Numbered from the stretch's first letter, positions 18,966 through 28,044 are shown. The stretch is 64,000 nt of DNA from Streptomyces sp. SID13031 (GCF_010548305.1 NZ_JAAGLV010000012.1:1-64000); one strand, 5' to 3'. Numbers and translations are program-made. Notes: a model not told the origin generated them from the letters alone.

Positions 18966-19612
18966 ACGACCACCCGGTACTCCGCTTCGGCGCCGGGCTG
19001 GCCGACTCCCGGGAGTCGTGGGAGGTCTCGTCGTCCGAGGTCGTCCACTCGACCGGCCGGGTGATCTCGGTCCGCCGCGATCAGATCGTCCCGCCCAACG
19101 ATGGCGAGACCTTCACCCGGGACGTGGTCGTGCACCCCGGCGCTGTCGGGGTGGTGGCGCTCGACCCCGACAACCGGATGCTGCTGGTACGGCAGTACCG
19201 GCATCCAGTTGGGTACCGCCTTCTCGAGCCGCCCGCGGGGCTTCTCGACGTACAGGGGGAGGCGTACCAGCTCGGTGCCGAGCGCGAGCTGTGGGAAGAG
19301 GCAGCCACCAAGGCAGCCGACTGGCGGGTCCTGGTGGACGCCTTCACGTCACCAGGCCTCACCAATGAAGCGGTCCGCATCTTCCTGGCCAGGGAGCTGT
19401 CCGAGGCCCCCGAGACCTACGACCGCCTCCACGAGGAAGCCGACATGGAGACGGTCTGGGCACCACTGGTCGACGTAGTAGGCGCAGTACTGGCCGGCGA
19501 CCTCCACAACCCCATCCTCGTCATGGGCGCCCTCTCAGCCTGGGCAGCCCTCAACGGCCCCGGCTTCAACAACCTCCGCCCCGCCGACACCCCCTGGCCC
19601 GCCAAAGACTGA
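18962..19612 (+). CDS. Nudix hydrolase, ADP-ribose pyrophosphatase type
   Basis: 216 residues. The Nudix box reads AGLLDVQGEAYQLGAERELW then EEA, the form typical of actinobacterial ADP-ribose pyrophosphatases that follow pyrG (Rv1700-like). The enzyme would split ADP-ribose into AMP and ribose 5-phosphate. Substrate is assigned by synteny and box type, not proven. It overlaps pyrG by 4 bases (ATGA), so it is translationally coupled. In Mycobacterium xerD comes next; here about 10.8 kb of other genes intervene. Confidence 0.92.
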
Positions 19613-19687
19613 CCCACGCGCCCTCGCCCCGGCCCCAGCCTCCTGAGCGCATGGCCACCGGCCGGGTCGGGCTGGGTTGGCGTCGTT

Positions 19688-19766
19688 TCAGGGGTTAACC
19701 CCTGAGATGGCGGGTTGCACGTCCAGATTCTCAGTAGGCAACCCGCCGGTTGAGGGGTTAACCCCT
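19688..19766. repeat. twin GGGGTTAACCCC palindromes flanking a hairpin
   Basis: TCAGGGGTTAACCCCTGA (19688-19705) is a perfect 18-bp palindrome; AGGGGTTAACCCCT (19753-19766) repeats its core. Between them GGCGGGTTGC (19709-19718) and GCAACCCGCC (19738-19747) form a 10-bp stem. The block lies between the converging Nudix and GlxA-like genes, so it may terminate both; the duplicated palindrome could also be a protein-binding site. The rest of the 202-bp gap shows no gene. Confidence 0.65.
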
Positions 19767-19814
19767 GAGACGGGGTACGCGCCCGGGCTGGGGAAGCTTT
19801 CCCTGGAGTGGTTC

Positions 19815-20765
19815 TCAGGCTGTGGTTGGGGTGCGGAAGGTTCGGCGGTAGGTGTCTGGGGGGACTCCTACTACTCGCTTGAACTGGCGGCGGAGGGTGG
19901 TGGATGTGCCCATGCCGGTGGCTGTGGCGACTGATTCGATGCTGTCGGTGGTGGACTCCAGGAGCTCTTGGGCTCGGCGTACGCGTTGGGTCAGGAGCCA
20001 CTGGAGTGGGGTTTGGCCGGTTACTGCGCGGAACTGGCGGCCTAGGTTGCGGGAGCTCATGCTGGCTTGCCGGGCAAGGTCGGTCACCGTCAGCGGCTCG
20101 TCCAGGCGCTGCTGGGCCCAGGCGAGCAGGCCGGCCAGTAGGTGGTCGCCGCTGACCTGCATCGGGGTTGCCACGAACTGCGCCTGACCGCCGGGCCGGT
20201 GGGGTGGCATGACCAGGCGGCGGGCGACTGTGTTGGCGATGATGGCGCCGTGGTCCAGGTGGATCAGGTGGATGCACAGGTCCACCGCGGCCGCCTTGCC
20301 TGCTGCGGTCAGCACGCTGCCGTTGTCCGTGTAGAGCACGTCCGGGTCGACAGTGGCCTCTGGGTGGCGGGCAGTGAGCTCCGCGGTGTGCGCCCAATGA
20401 GTGGTGGCGCGGCGGCCGTCCAGTAGGCCGGCGGCGCCGAGTGCGAAGGCCCCGGTGCACAGCGACGCGATCCGGGCGCCCGCGTCGTGGGCTGCGCGGA
20501 TCGCGTCGACCAGCTCGGCCGGCGGCGGTACGTCGACGTCTGCGCAAGCTGGTACGAGCACGGTGTCGGCCGTGACGAGGCGATCCAGCCCGTACTCGGG
20601 CTCCAGCGTGAAAGGCCCGACTTCCACGGGTCCGGGCCCGCACAGCAGGACGTCGTACCAGTCGTCACGGGCGAGCTCCTCGGGCGGCGTACGGAAGATC
20701 TCGTAGGCCACTCCCAGCTCGAAATGCAGGAGCTGACCGGCCATCGCCAGCGCGATCGTGTGCAT
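19815..20765 (-). CDS. GlxA-like AraC-family transcriptional regulator
   Basis: 316 residues. The N-terminal half is a DJ-1/PfpI (class I amidotransferase-like) domain with the nucleophile-elbow segment IASLCTGAFALGAAGLLDGR. The C-terminal ~100 residues are an AraC-type double helix-turn-helix (LTVTDLARQASMSSRNLGRQ ... TLRRQFKRVVGVPPDTYRR). Such regulators sense small ligands and usually activate a neighbouring catabolic gene. The start at 20765 (MHTIALAMAG) fits the family; ATG at 20783 and GTG at 20804 are alternatives in frame. Divergent from the NAD(P)-binding protein gene, which is its likely target. Confidence 0.88.
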   Translation of the reverse strand: MHTIALAMAGQLLHFELGVAYEIFRTPPEELARDDWYDVLLCGPGPVEVGPFTLEPEYGLDRLVTADTVLVPACADVDVPPPAELVDAIRAAHDAGARIASLCTGAFALGAAGLLDGRRATTHWAHTAELTARHPEATVDPDVLYTDNGSVLTAAGKAAAVDLCIHLIHLDHGAIIANTVARRLVMPPHRPGGQAQFVATPMQVSGDHLLAGLLAWAQQRLDEPLTVTDLARQASMSSRNLGRQFRAVTGQTPLQWLLTQRVRRAQELLESTTDSIESVATATGMGTSTTLRRQFKRVVGVPPDTYRRTFRTPTTA

Positions 20766-20767
20766 GT

Positions 20768-20836
20768 CCGAAAGTGTACGCATGCTGTCGTTCCGGACTC
20801 TCACGGAAAGTGTCCGATCCCGGCCACAGTGGACAC
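20768..20836. promoter_or_regulatory. divergent promoter/operator region with AAAGTGT repeats
   Basis: The gap between the two divergent starts holds two direct repeats, CCGAAAGTGTACG (20768-20780) and ACGGAAAGTGTCCG (20803-20816), and an inverted pair GTGTCC (20810-20815) / GGACAC (20831-20836). These are plausible binding sites for the GlxA-like regulator. No -10/-35 pair could be fixed. Confidence 0.4.
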
Positions 20837-21859
20837 ATGCAGACAGCGAAGGCAGTAGTGGTCTACGGCGCGACCGGGCACACCGGCCGCTTCATCGTCG
20901 CCGAACTGGTCGAACGGGGCTTCGTCCCGATCCTGTCCGGCCGGGACGCGGCGCGCCTCGAAGTACTGGCCAAGGAGTACGACGGTCTGGCCGTGCGCCC
21001 GGCCACGGCCGACGATCCGGAATCCCTCGACCGAGCGCTCGAAGGCGCCGCAGCGGTCATCAACGCCGCCGGCCCCTTCGCCGTGACAGCCGGCCCAGTG
21101 GTCGAGGCCGCGTTGCGCGCACGCATCCCGTACGTCGACGTCGCGGCCGAGATCGAAGCGAACGCGGACATGTTCGCCGACTACGCGGAGCCGGCCCGCC
21201 AGGCGGGTGTGGTGGTAGTACCGGCGATGGCCTTCTATGGCGGCCTCGGTGACTTGCTCGTGTCGGCGGCCATGGGTGACTGGACCAGCGCTGACGAGGC
21301 CCACATCGCTTACGGCCTGACCAGTTGGCATCCGACACCCGGCACCCGCAGCGCGGGCGCGGTGTCCCACGAGCGCCGCGCCGGCCGCCGCGTGCGCTTC
21401 AGCGAGGGCCAACTGCGGTACCACGACGACCAGCCGGTGCAGCAGGACTGGGACTTCCCGGAGCCACTAGGGCGACGCCAGGTGGTCGCAGAGTTCACCA
21501 TGGCCGACGTAGTCACCGTCCCCAGCCACCTGTCGATCCCAGAGGTCCGCAACTACATGTCGATCGAAGCAGCCAAGGACCTGTCCGACGAGGACACCCC
21601 CGCACCGGTAGCCGCCGACGCCGAAGGGCGTTCGGACCAGACCTTCGTAGTAGACGTCGTTGTCCGAGCGGGCGACGCCGAGCGTCGTATCACCGCCCAC
21701 GGCCGAGACATCTACGCAGTCACCGCACCACTGGCAGTAGAGGCCGTCCACCGCATCCTGACGGGCCGTACCCGAACCACCGGAGTCGCCTCGGCCGGCA
21801 GCATCTTCCATGCCGACGACTTCCTCCGGTCGCTGAGTCCCACCCTGTCCATCAAGTAA
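20837..21859 (+). CDS. saccharopine dehydrogenase-like NAD(P)-binding protein
   Basis: 340 residues. The N-terminus VVVYGATGHTGRFIVAELVE is a Rossmann NAD(P)-binding motif, followed by AAAVINAAGPFAVTAGPVVE and AALRARIPYVDVAAE, as in the saccharopine-dehydrogenase/trans-acting enoyl reductase superfamily. The substrate is unknown. The ATG at 20837 follows the GGACAC half-site. Probably controlled by the divergent GlxA-like regulator. A strong hairpin terminator follows directly. Confidence 0.82.
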   Translation: MQTAKAVVVYGATGHTGRFIVAELVERGFVPILSGRDAARLEVLAKEYDGLAVRPATADDPESLDRALEGAAAVINAAGPFAVTAGPVVEAALRARIPYVDVAAEIEANADMFADYAEPARQAGVVVVPAMAFYGGLGDLLVSAAMGDWTSADEAHIAYGLTSWHPTPGTRSAGAVSHERRAGRRVRFSEGQLRYHDDQPVQQDWDFPEPLGRRQVVAEFTMADVVTVPSHLSIPEVRNYMSIEAAKDLSDEDTPAPVAADAEGRSDQTFVVDVVVRAGDAERRITAHGRDIYAVTAPLAVEAVHRILTGRTRTTGVASAGSIFHADDFLRSLSPTLSIK

Positions 21860-21861
21860 TA

Positions 21862-21899
21862 CACAGCCGCCGGGACCCAGTTGGGCCCCGGCGGCTGTG
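21862..21899. terminator. bidirectional hairpin terminator
   Basis: A perfect 13-bp stem (21862-21874 with 21887-21899) with a loop that can itself pair (CCC/GGG) lies between the converging NAD(P)-binding and cyclophilin genes, 2 bases after one stop. Confidence 0.8.
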
Positions 21900-21909
21900 G
21901 CTGTGATTG

Positions 21910-22662
21910 TCAGAAGGCCAGGCGGAGGGCTAGGAGGATGTCGGTCTTGCGGTTGGGGGTGCCGTCTACCGGGGCCGGTTCTTCTGGGGTGGGCTTGACG
22001 CCGGCGGCGGCTACCTTGTCGATGGCCTTGAGGCCGAGGCGGTCCACCGAGCCGAAGACGGTGTAGTCGGGGCGGAGGCGGGAGTCGCCGAAGACCAGGA
22101 AGAACTGGCTGCCGTTGGTGGCGGGGCCGGCGTTGGCCATTGCCAGCGTGCCGCGGGCGTAGACCTTGCGGGTGCCGGTGGTGTCGCCGGGCCAGTTGGG
22201 CAGGTCGGTCGGGAGTTCGTCCTTGTAGGAGTAGCCCGGGCCGCGCTCACCGGTACCGGTCGGGTCGCCGCACTGCAGCACCTTGAGGGTGTCGTAGAGG
22301 GTCAGCCGGTGACAGGTGGTGAAGTTGTAGAAGCGGCTCTTGGCCAGGTGCAGGAAGCTCTGCACCGTACAGGGCGCCTTCGCCCGGTCCAGCGACAGCA
22401 GCATCGGGCCCTGGTTGGTCGCCAGCAGCACCTTGACGATGCCCTTGTCCGGCGTGTGCTTGGGGTCCGGCGGCAACGACACCGGCCGCGGCGACGGGTC
22501 GTCGGGCGTCGCGACGTACCCGCAGGGACCGCTAGTCGTCTTCGCCGCAGCGGCAGCGGGCGCCTGGGTAGCGTCTGCGGGCTGCGCCAGCGCAGCACCG
22601 GCCGGTGCTACCAGGCCTGCGACGGTCAGCGCCGCGCAGGCGATGACACTGGTGGCTCTCAT
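21910..22662 (-). CDS. secreted cyclophilin-type peptidyl-prolyl isomerase
   Basis: 250 residues with an N-terminal signal peptide (VIACAALTVAGLVAPAGAAL, likely cleavage after ALA/AQA). The catalytic domain has the cyclophilin signature FYNFTTCHRLT and MANAGPATNGSQFFLVFGD. It catalyses proline cis-trans isomerisation and would act outside the membrane on exported proteins. The ATG at 22662 is preceded by AAGGAGA. Only 28 bases separate it from the upstream GH92 gene, so both may be one transcript. Confidence 0.92.
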   Translation of the reverse strand: MRATSVIACAALTVAGLVAPAGAALAQPADATQAPAAAAAKTTSGPCGYVATPDDPSPRPVSLPPDPKHTPDKGIVKVLLATNQGPMLLSLDRAKAPCTVQSFLHLAKSRFYNFTTCHRLTLYDTLKVLQCGDPTGTGERGPGYSYKDELPTDLPNWPGDTTGTRKVYARGTLAMANAGPATNGSQFFLVFGDSRLRPDYTVFGSVDRLGLKAIDKVAAAGVKPTPEEPAPVDGTPNRKTDILLALRLAF

Positions 22663-22690
22663 CGATGGGTCTCCTTAGGGGCGTTCGGGA

Positions 22691-25600
22691 TCAGCCGGCT
22701 GCCAGGGTGAAGATCCGCAGGTCGCGGTTCTTCGGCAGCGTCACGCTAACCGGTGTCTTGCCCGTCGGGAAGGTGAACGGGGCGGTCGCGAAGATGTGGG
22801 TGGTGACGTTGTCCTTGCCGCCGCCCGCTTCGTTCCGGTACGGCGTCGTGGCGACGATCAGGTTGCCGTAGTGGACGGTGTCGCCGCCGCCGCCGAGGGT
22901 CCAGTCGCTGAAGGACAGGTCGATCGGGGCGGTGCTGCCGTCGGAGTACGTGAGGGTGGCGGTGGTCTGCTGGTTGCCGTTCACCGCACTGCCGACGAAG
23001 GAGAGCTTCGTGGCGCCCGCAGGGAGGTTCAGGTTGAGCAGTTGCCCGTCCGCAGGCACGTTGTCGGGATCACCGACCGGTACTGCGGGCCACGTGAACG
23101 TCAGGCCCTGCTTGGTGACAGTGGCGCCGGGGACGAGTCCCGCCGCGGATAGCGCCTGGCGGGAGTAGCTGACGCCACCACCGTCGTAGTCGGCCTCGTT
23201 GTGGTCACCTGCGTCGTCAGAGGCCGCTACACCTTCGCGGAGTACGGAGAAGGAGTTCGGCTCGCCCACAACGACGGTGAAGCCCAGCCGGGGCAAGGCA
23301 GTGCCATCCGCTGCTTGCAGGGCCACAGTGACCGACGAGCGGCCGTCCGGAGTACCAGGGGCTGCCGTAATGGTCACTGGTGCACTGCCTACGCCACTGG
23401 CTGGGTCCACCGTGAATGTGCCACTTGCAGGAGACGCTGTGAGGCCCGCCGGCGTTGTCACGGTGTACTTGACTGTCGTCGCGTTCCCGCTGAGCCGGTG
23501 TGCCTTGATGGCCACCGGAGCGCTGGTGGTCCCGGGAGCGACTACTACTCGGCTGGTGTCGGTAGAGGTCTGGAACGGGATCTCCCCGGTCCGCCACGAG
23601 CGCGGTGCGTCCTTGGCTGCGCTGCCCCACGCGGTGTTGGGGGTAGTACCGAGGTGGAAGTCGAGCGTGCCGCCGTGCTTGACGAAGTCCTCGTCCAGCC
23701 AGGCCTTGGTCGAGTTCTGGCCGTTCACACTCAAGCTCTGGACGTACTGCGCGGGTGCCTCAGGTGCGGTGATCTCGATCGACTTGCCGTGCTTGCGGTG
23801 GATGATCGCGTGCGGGAACAGCGGTGCGCCCACCTGGAGGTCAGCCCGGCTCGGTACGTCCGGGTACAGGCCGAGGGCGGTCCACACGTACCAGGACGAC
23901 ATGGCGCCCAGGTCGTCGTTGCCTGGGATGCCGCCGGTGGTGGTGTTCCACAGCTGGGTCATCGCCTGCCGCAGCGTCTCCTGCGTCTTGTACGGCTGCC
24001 CGGTGTAGTTGTAGATCCAGGGGGTGTTGATCGACGGCTCGTTGTCCATCTCCGCGTGCAGGTCGCCGGAGTGGGTCAGGGCCCAGTTGCCGTTCGGGTC
24101 CTTGAAGAACGCGTCCAGCCGCTCGCTGGCCTTCGCCTGACCGCCCATCGCGTCGAACAGCCCGGCCCGGTTGTGCGGGATCATCCACGTGTACTGCGCG
24201 CTGCTGCCCTCGGCGAACCCGTCACCCGTCGCCGGCTCGAAGCCCGGCCAGGCGCCGTTCTCGTCCCGGTTCTGGATGTAGCCGCCGTTCTCGGGGTTGA
24301 ACACGTTCTGCCAGTACTGCGAGCGCTTGAGGAACTGGTCGTACGTCTTCGAGTCGTTGGTCTTCAACGCCAGCTGGGCGATGGCGAAGTCCGCGGTGGT
24401 GTCCTCGAGCGTCTCGACGGCGCCACCCCAGGCGTTCGACTTGGTGGGGATGTAGTGCAGTGCCAGGTACTTGTCGAGCGAGGGCCGCTGGCCGATCGAC
24501 ATGACCGGCTTGCCCGCCGAGCTGAGGTCCTTGGCCGTCGGTACGGTCGCGGCCTTCACCAGCGACTTCAGAGCGTCGCGGGCGTCGAAGTTGGTGCCGC
24601 CGAACGCGTAGATGCCGGCAACGGCGGGTGCCGCCGGGTCACCGGTCATGACCGCAGTACTACCGGAGGCGTGCGTCCAGCGGTCCCAGATGCCGCCGTT
24701 CTGGTCGGCCTGGTTGAGCAGCGACTGCGCGATGTCCCCGGCCTTGCGAGGCTCCAGGAGAGTCAGTAGCTGTACCTGCGACCGGTAGACGTCCCAGCCG
24801 GAGAAGGTCGCGTACTGCGCCTCCTGTACTCCCTTGACGCGGTGCTTCTTCTGGTCGAAGCCCCAGTACTCGCCATTGACGTCGCTGTACAAGTTCGGGT
24901 GCAGCAGTGCGTGGTACAGGGCGGTGTAGAAGGTAGTACGCGATGCAGGCGTACCGCCGTCGACCTCGATCTTGTTGAGCTGATCCCGCCAAGCCTGCTT
25001 GGCCTTCGCGGCAGTCGTCTCCAGGGAGGTGCCCTGGGGGTTCTCGACGTTCAGGTTGGCCTGGGCGTTCTCCTGGCTCACGTAGGAGATACCGATGCGC
25101 ATGCCGACGTTCTTGGCGTCGAAACCGACGTATCCGCCCGAGCCCTTGTTGGCGGGCATCCAGCCGTCAGGCCCGTACGTCGTACCGCCCTGGGCGCTCG
25201 TGCTGCCAGGAGTGACGGTCGTGTCCTTCCAAGTGCCCGTCTTGGCGAAGGGCTGGTCGAACTCGGCCACGAAGTGCAGCGTGTAGTAGCTGCGCTGGCC
25301 GACGGAGGCCAGGTAGCCGCAGAAGTTGCCACTGGTCACCGAGCCGCTGACGGTCCGCTTGACCGGGTCGATCGTCACCTGGGCGTCGCTGCTGCCCACT
25401 TCGGAGTTGGAGGTGCGGAAGAGCAGCGAGGACGGCTTGTCGGCCGGGAACGCGAACTTGGCCGAGCCGGTGCGTGCACTGGCCGCCAGCTCGGCGGTGA
25501 CGCCGGAGTCGAGCCCCACCTTGTAGTAGCCGGGCTTGGCGACCTCGTTGGCGTGGGAGAACGTGCTGGCGTACGTGGCGTCCTTCGCGTCCGCCTGGGG

Positions 25601-26098
25601 AGAGGTGGTGACCTCACCGGCGTACGGGAAGATCGGGATGTCGCCGGAGCCGCCGGCACAGCCGGTACCCGACATGTGGGTCAGGCTGAAGCCGCGGATC
25701 TTCGTGGCGTCGTACAGGTATCCACCGGGCGCTGCCGTGCGGTAGGCGTTGCCCCTGCTCGTCTCCGGGCTGAAGGAGAACATCCCCTGCGGCGTCACCG
25801 CGCCGGGGAAGACATTGCCCAGGTTGGACGTACCGATGAGCGGGTCGACGTGCTCTGTTGGGTCCACGGAACTGGTGGTGATCCGCGACGAGCCGGTTGC
25901 CTGGGCAGCGCGCAGACCGGGCGGAGTGGTGTCCGGCGTGGCTGTGGTCGGCTGGCCTGTCCCACCAGCAGCACCTGGTGGTGCCGGACTGGGGCCGGCG
26001 AGTGCGGAGGTTGTCAGCGAGACGGCTGCGATCACAGATCCAGCCAGTACTACGGACGCGCGGCAGCGCAGGGCGGACTTCTTCAAGGGGTTCCCCAC
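22691..26098 (-). CDS. secreted GH92 alpha-mannosidase with C-terminal accessory domains
   Basis: 1135 residues from a GTG start. A signal peptide covers about 1-35. The GH92 beta-sandwich starts at VDPLIGTSNLGNVFPGAVTP, and the (alpha/alpha)6 catalytic domain carries the hallmark GNDDLGAMSSWYVWTALGLY near 724-745. GH92 enzymes are calcium-dependent exo-alpha-mannosidases. After ~800 follow a NEW3-like beta domain and a C-terminal beta-sandwich (about 950-1135), as in other actinobacterial exo-glycosidases, probably for carbohydrate binding. Likely target: mannan or high-mannose glycan from fungi or plants. Upstream is a promoter with a LacI-type operator. Confidence 0.93.
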   Translation of the reverse strand: MGNPLKKSALRCRASVVLAGSVIAAVSLTTSALAGPSPAPPGAAGGTGQPTTATPDTTPPGLRAAQATGSSRITTSSVDPTEHVDPLIGTSNLGNVFPGAVTPQGMFSFSPETSRGNAYRTAAPGGYLYDATKIRGFSLTHMSGTGCAGGSGDIPIFPYAGEVTTSPQADAKDATYASTFSHANEVAKPGYYKVGLDSGVTAELAASARTGSAKFAFPADKPSSLLFRTSNSEVGSSDAQVTIDPVKRTVSGSVTSGNFCGYLASVGQRSYYTLHFVAEFDQPFAKTGTWKDTTVTPGSTSAQGGTTYGPDGWMPANKGSGGYVGFDAKNVGMRIGISYVSQENAQANLNVENPQGTSLETTAAKAKQAWRDQLNKIEVDGGTPASRTTFYTALYHALLHPNLYSDVNGEYWGFDQKKHRVKGVQEAQYATFSGWDVYRSQVQLLTLLEPRKAGDIAQSLLNQADQNGGIWDRWTHASGSTAVMTGDPAAPAVAGIYAFGGTNFDARDALKSLVKAATVPTAKDLSSAGKPVMSIGQRPSLDKYLALHYIPTKSNAWGGAVETLEDTTADFAIAQLALKTNDSKTYDQFLKRSQYWQNVFNPENGGYIQNRDENGAWPGFEPATGDGFAEGSSAQYTWMIPHNRAGLFDAMGGQAKASERLDAFFKDPNGNWALTHSGDLHAEMDNEPSINTPWIYNYTGQPYKTQETLRQAMTQLWNTTTGGIPGNDDLGAMSSWYVWTALGLYPDVPSRADLQVGAPLFPHAIIHRKHGKSIEITAPEAPAQYVQSLSVNGQNSTKAWLDEDFVKHGGTLDFHLGTTPNTAWGSAAKDAPRSWRTGEIPFQTSTDTSRVVVAPGTTSAPVAIKAHRLSGNATTVKYTVTTPAGLTASPASGTFTVDPASGVGSAPVTITAAPGTPDGRSSVTVALQAADGTALPRLGFTVVVGEPNSFSVLREGVAASDDAGDHNEADYDGGGVSYSRQALSAAGLVPGATVTKQGLTFTWPAVPVGDPDNVPADGQLLNLNLPAGATKLSFVGSAVNGNQQTTATLTYSDGSTAPIDLSFSDWTLGGGGDTVHYGNLIVATTPYRNEAGGGKDNVTTHIFATAPFTFPTGKTPVSVTLPKNRDLRIFTLAAG

Positions 26099-26123
26099 CT
26101 TCGACGTCGATTCACGGGCGGCG

Positions 26124-26170
26124 TGACATCGTTGTCAGCATTGATAGCCGACACCGCCGAGCAACGTCAA
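26124..26170 (-). promoter_or_regulatory. GH92 promoter with LacI-family operator
   Basis: Reading the minus strand, TTGACG (26170-26165) and TATCAA (26146-26141) are 18 bases apart and make a plausible -35/-10 pair. The operator TGACATCGTTGTCA (26124-26137) fits the LacI/CcpA consensus TGNNANCGNTNNCA at every fixed position. It lies just downstream of the -10, over the expected transcription start, where a repressor would block initiation. The regulator itself is not in the window. Confidence 0.6.
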
Positions 26171-26252
26171 GGGATCGCCCACGATCCGCAACCCCCCAAC
26201 CCCGTAGCGCTACCTCGCCGCCCCAGCCCCCAGCTCCCAGCCGCCAGTCAGC

Positions 26253-26315
26253 CCACTTTGTGCACCGGCTGAGCGTCCTACTGGCGAGTATTTGCCTACC
26301 TGGTGCACAAAGTGG
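26253..26315. repeat. 14-bp inverted repeat CCACTTTGTGCACC / GGTGCACAAAGTGG
   Basis: Perfect arms at 26253-26266 and 26302-26315 enclose a 35-nt spacer in the region between the divergent GH92 and hydrolase genes. Each arm contains the palindrome GTGCAC. It could be a dimeric regulator site or a small mobile hairpin. No gene overlaps it. Confidence 0.55.
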
Positions 26316-26500
26316 AGCGGGTGGTCATAGGTTGTGGGCTGGTTCGTGGTGGGGTTGGTAGAGGCCGAGGGTGCCGCCGCCGGGGAGGCGGATGGTGGTG
26401 AGGATGCCCCAGCGTTGTTCCTGGGGCGGGTCGGGGAACAGGGTTCGCTCGCGGTTTAACCGGGTACAGTGTACTCAGTTTGATCTTCGAGAGGGGCTGG

Positions 26501-27505
26501 ATGTTGGAGAAGAAGTGGTTGGTGGCTGGGGCTACGGCGGCGGGGCTGGTGCTGGGGTTGGTGCCTGGGACGGCTATCGCGGTGGGAGCGCGGTGCGAGG
26601 CGGTGGAGATCCCGGTGGCGATGAGCGCGGGCAGGCCGGTGGACGCCAGGATTTCGGGGACCCTGTGCCGGCCGCGTGGGCGGGATCGTGGGGTGTTACA
26701 GGTGCTGCTTGCAGGTGGCGGGTACGACCGGAACTACTGGAGCTGGCGGGGTGACTCGCGCGGGCCGTCGTACGTGGAGGCGATGAATCGAGCGGGGTAT
26801 GCGACCTTCGCGCTCGATCGGATCGGGACGGGGGAGAGCTCGGCGCCGTCGAGCGCCGCCTTTGCGCCGGACAGTCAGGTCTTCACGATTCACCAGGTAC
26901 TGCGGAAGTTTCGGCACGAGCGGGTCGTGCTGGTCGGGAACTCGCTCGGGTCGACCATTGCGCGGATGATCGCGGTGCGCTACCCGGCCGGCGTGGACGG
27001 TCTGATCCTGACCGGTGAGTCGAGCACGCCCAACTGGGCGGCCTTCGAGCAGTTGGGTGCCGACTTCATCACGGCCGCCGAGCATCCGCTCCTCAAGAGT
27101 CGCAAGCTCGACGACGGTTACGGCGTACTACGTCCTGGCGTACGGCGGAGCTGGTTCTACTACGGGCCGACCGCTGCCGACCACATCGTGGCTCGCGACG
27201 AGGCGAACCCGGAGCCTGATGTCTTCCCGAGCGACCCGGAGTTCGGCTCGGTCGACCTCAACCGCAAGATCAAGGTCCCCGTACTGGTCGTAGTCGGTCA
27301 GTATGACCGCCTGATCTGCGGCCAAGGCGCCTCCGATTGCTCCAGCTCAGCCGCGTTACTGGCCGGCGAGCGCCCGTACTACGCGCCGAACGCCGACCTC
27401 GAGGCATTGGCCGTCCCGAACACCGGCCACGTCCTCAACCTCCACCGCACAGCGCCGGGCTTCTATCCCCAACTGGCCCACTGGACACAGCGCCACATCC
27501 GCTAG
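26501..27505 (+). CDS. secreted alpha/beta hydrolase
   Basis: 334 residues. An N-terminal signal peptide (WLVAGATAAGLVLGLVPGTA) is followed by an alpha/beta hydrolase fold. The nucleophile elbow is VLVGNSLGSTIA with S148. An acid residue is likely in VPVLVVVGQYDRLICG, and the catalytic His is in VPNTGHVLNLH. The natural ester or amide substrate is unknown. The ATG at 26501 follows GAGAGGGG and was chosen over an upstream TTG. Confidence 0.87.
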   Translation: MLEKKWLVAGATAAGLVLGLVPGTAIAVGARCEAVEIPVAMSAGRPVDARISGTLCRPRGRDRGVLQVLLAGGGYDRNYWSWRGDSRGPSYVEAMNRAGYATFALDRIGTGESSAPSSAAFAPDSQVFTIHQVLRKFRHERVVLVGNSLGSTIARMIAVRYPAGVDGLILTGESSTPNWAAFEQLGADFITAAEHPLLKSRKLDDGYGVLRPGVRRSWFYYGPTAADHIVARDEANPEPDVFPSDPEFGSVDLNRKIKVPVLVVVGQYDRLICGQGASDCSSSAALLAGERPYYAPNADLEALAVPNTGHVLNLHRTAPGFYPQLAHWTQRHIR

Positions 27506-27601
27506 AAGCCTTCGCCGAGCGGAGCCCTGACGCCGAGGCGAGGGCGGCGGCCACTCTGCCCATCGGCAGGTGCTGATGTCACGGCGATTACCGTTTGGGG
27601 C

Positions 27602-28030
27602 ATGACGAAGCCCGAGTTGGCGGCGGTACTGGGGTTGGAGCGGCATCCGGAGGGTGGTTGGTTCCGGGAGACCTGGCGGTCGGAGGTGTCGTTCCGGCCC
27701 GACGGGTACGACGGGGAGCGGGCCAGCGCGACGGCGATCTACTTCCTCCTCGCGCCGGGGGAGGAGTCGCGCTGGCACAAGGTGCGGTCGGCGGAGATCT
27801 GGCTGTGGCACAGCGGCGGCCCCCTGACACTCGAGCTCGGGGGCACCGGTGATGAGCCCGGTGAGTCCGTGGCGATCACGCTCGGCCCGGACGTGAAAGA
27901 CGGCCAGCACCCGCAGGCCGTAGTACCGGCGGGTGCTTGGCAGGCTGCGCGGCCGGCGGGGGATCAGCCGGTCCTGGTCTCCTGCATCGTCTCCCCAGGC
28001 TTCGACTTCGCCGACTTCACGATGATCTAG
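27602..28030 (+). CDS. DUF985 (cupin_5) family protein
   Basis: 142-residue single-domain cupin. The family start (LGLERHPEGGWFRETWRS), the metal-site strand SRWHKVRSAEIWLWHSGGPL and the end VSPGFDFADFTM are all conserved in PF06172. The biochemical role is not known; some relatives have been suggested to act on sugars. It converges on the LLM gene with 14 bases between the stops. That gap carries a TGATCTAGATCA palindrome but no convincing terminator. Confidence 0.9.
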   Translation: MTKPELAAVLGLERHPEGGWFRETWRSEVSFRPDGYDGERASATAIYFLLAPGEESRWHKVRSAEIWLWHSGGPLTLELGGTGDEPGESVAITLGPDVKDGQHPQAVVPAGAWQAARPAGDQPVLVSCIVSPGFDFADFTMI

Positions 28031-28044
28031 ATCAGTAAAATGAT

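Larger units (their letters stand above)
26099..26500. other. 402-bp divergent intergenic region
   Basis: It contains the GH92 promoter and operator (26124-26170) and a 14-bp inverted repeat (26253-26315). Two small palindromes near the hydrolase start are CGGTTTAACCG (26452-26462) and GTACAGTGTAC (26465-26475), either of which could be an operator of the hydrolase. No coding potential was seen. Confidence 0.7.
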
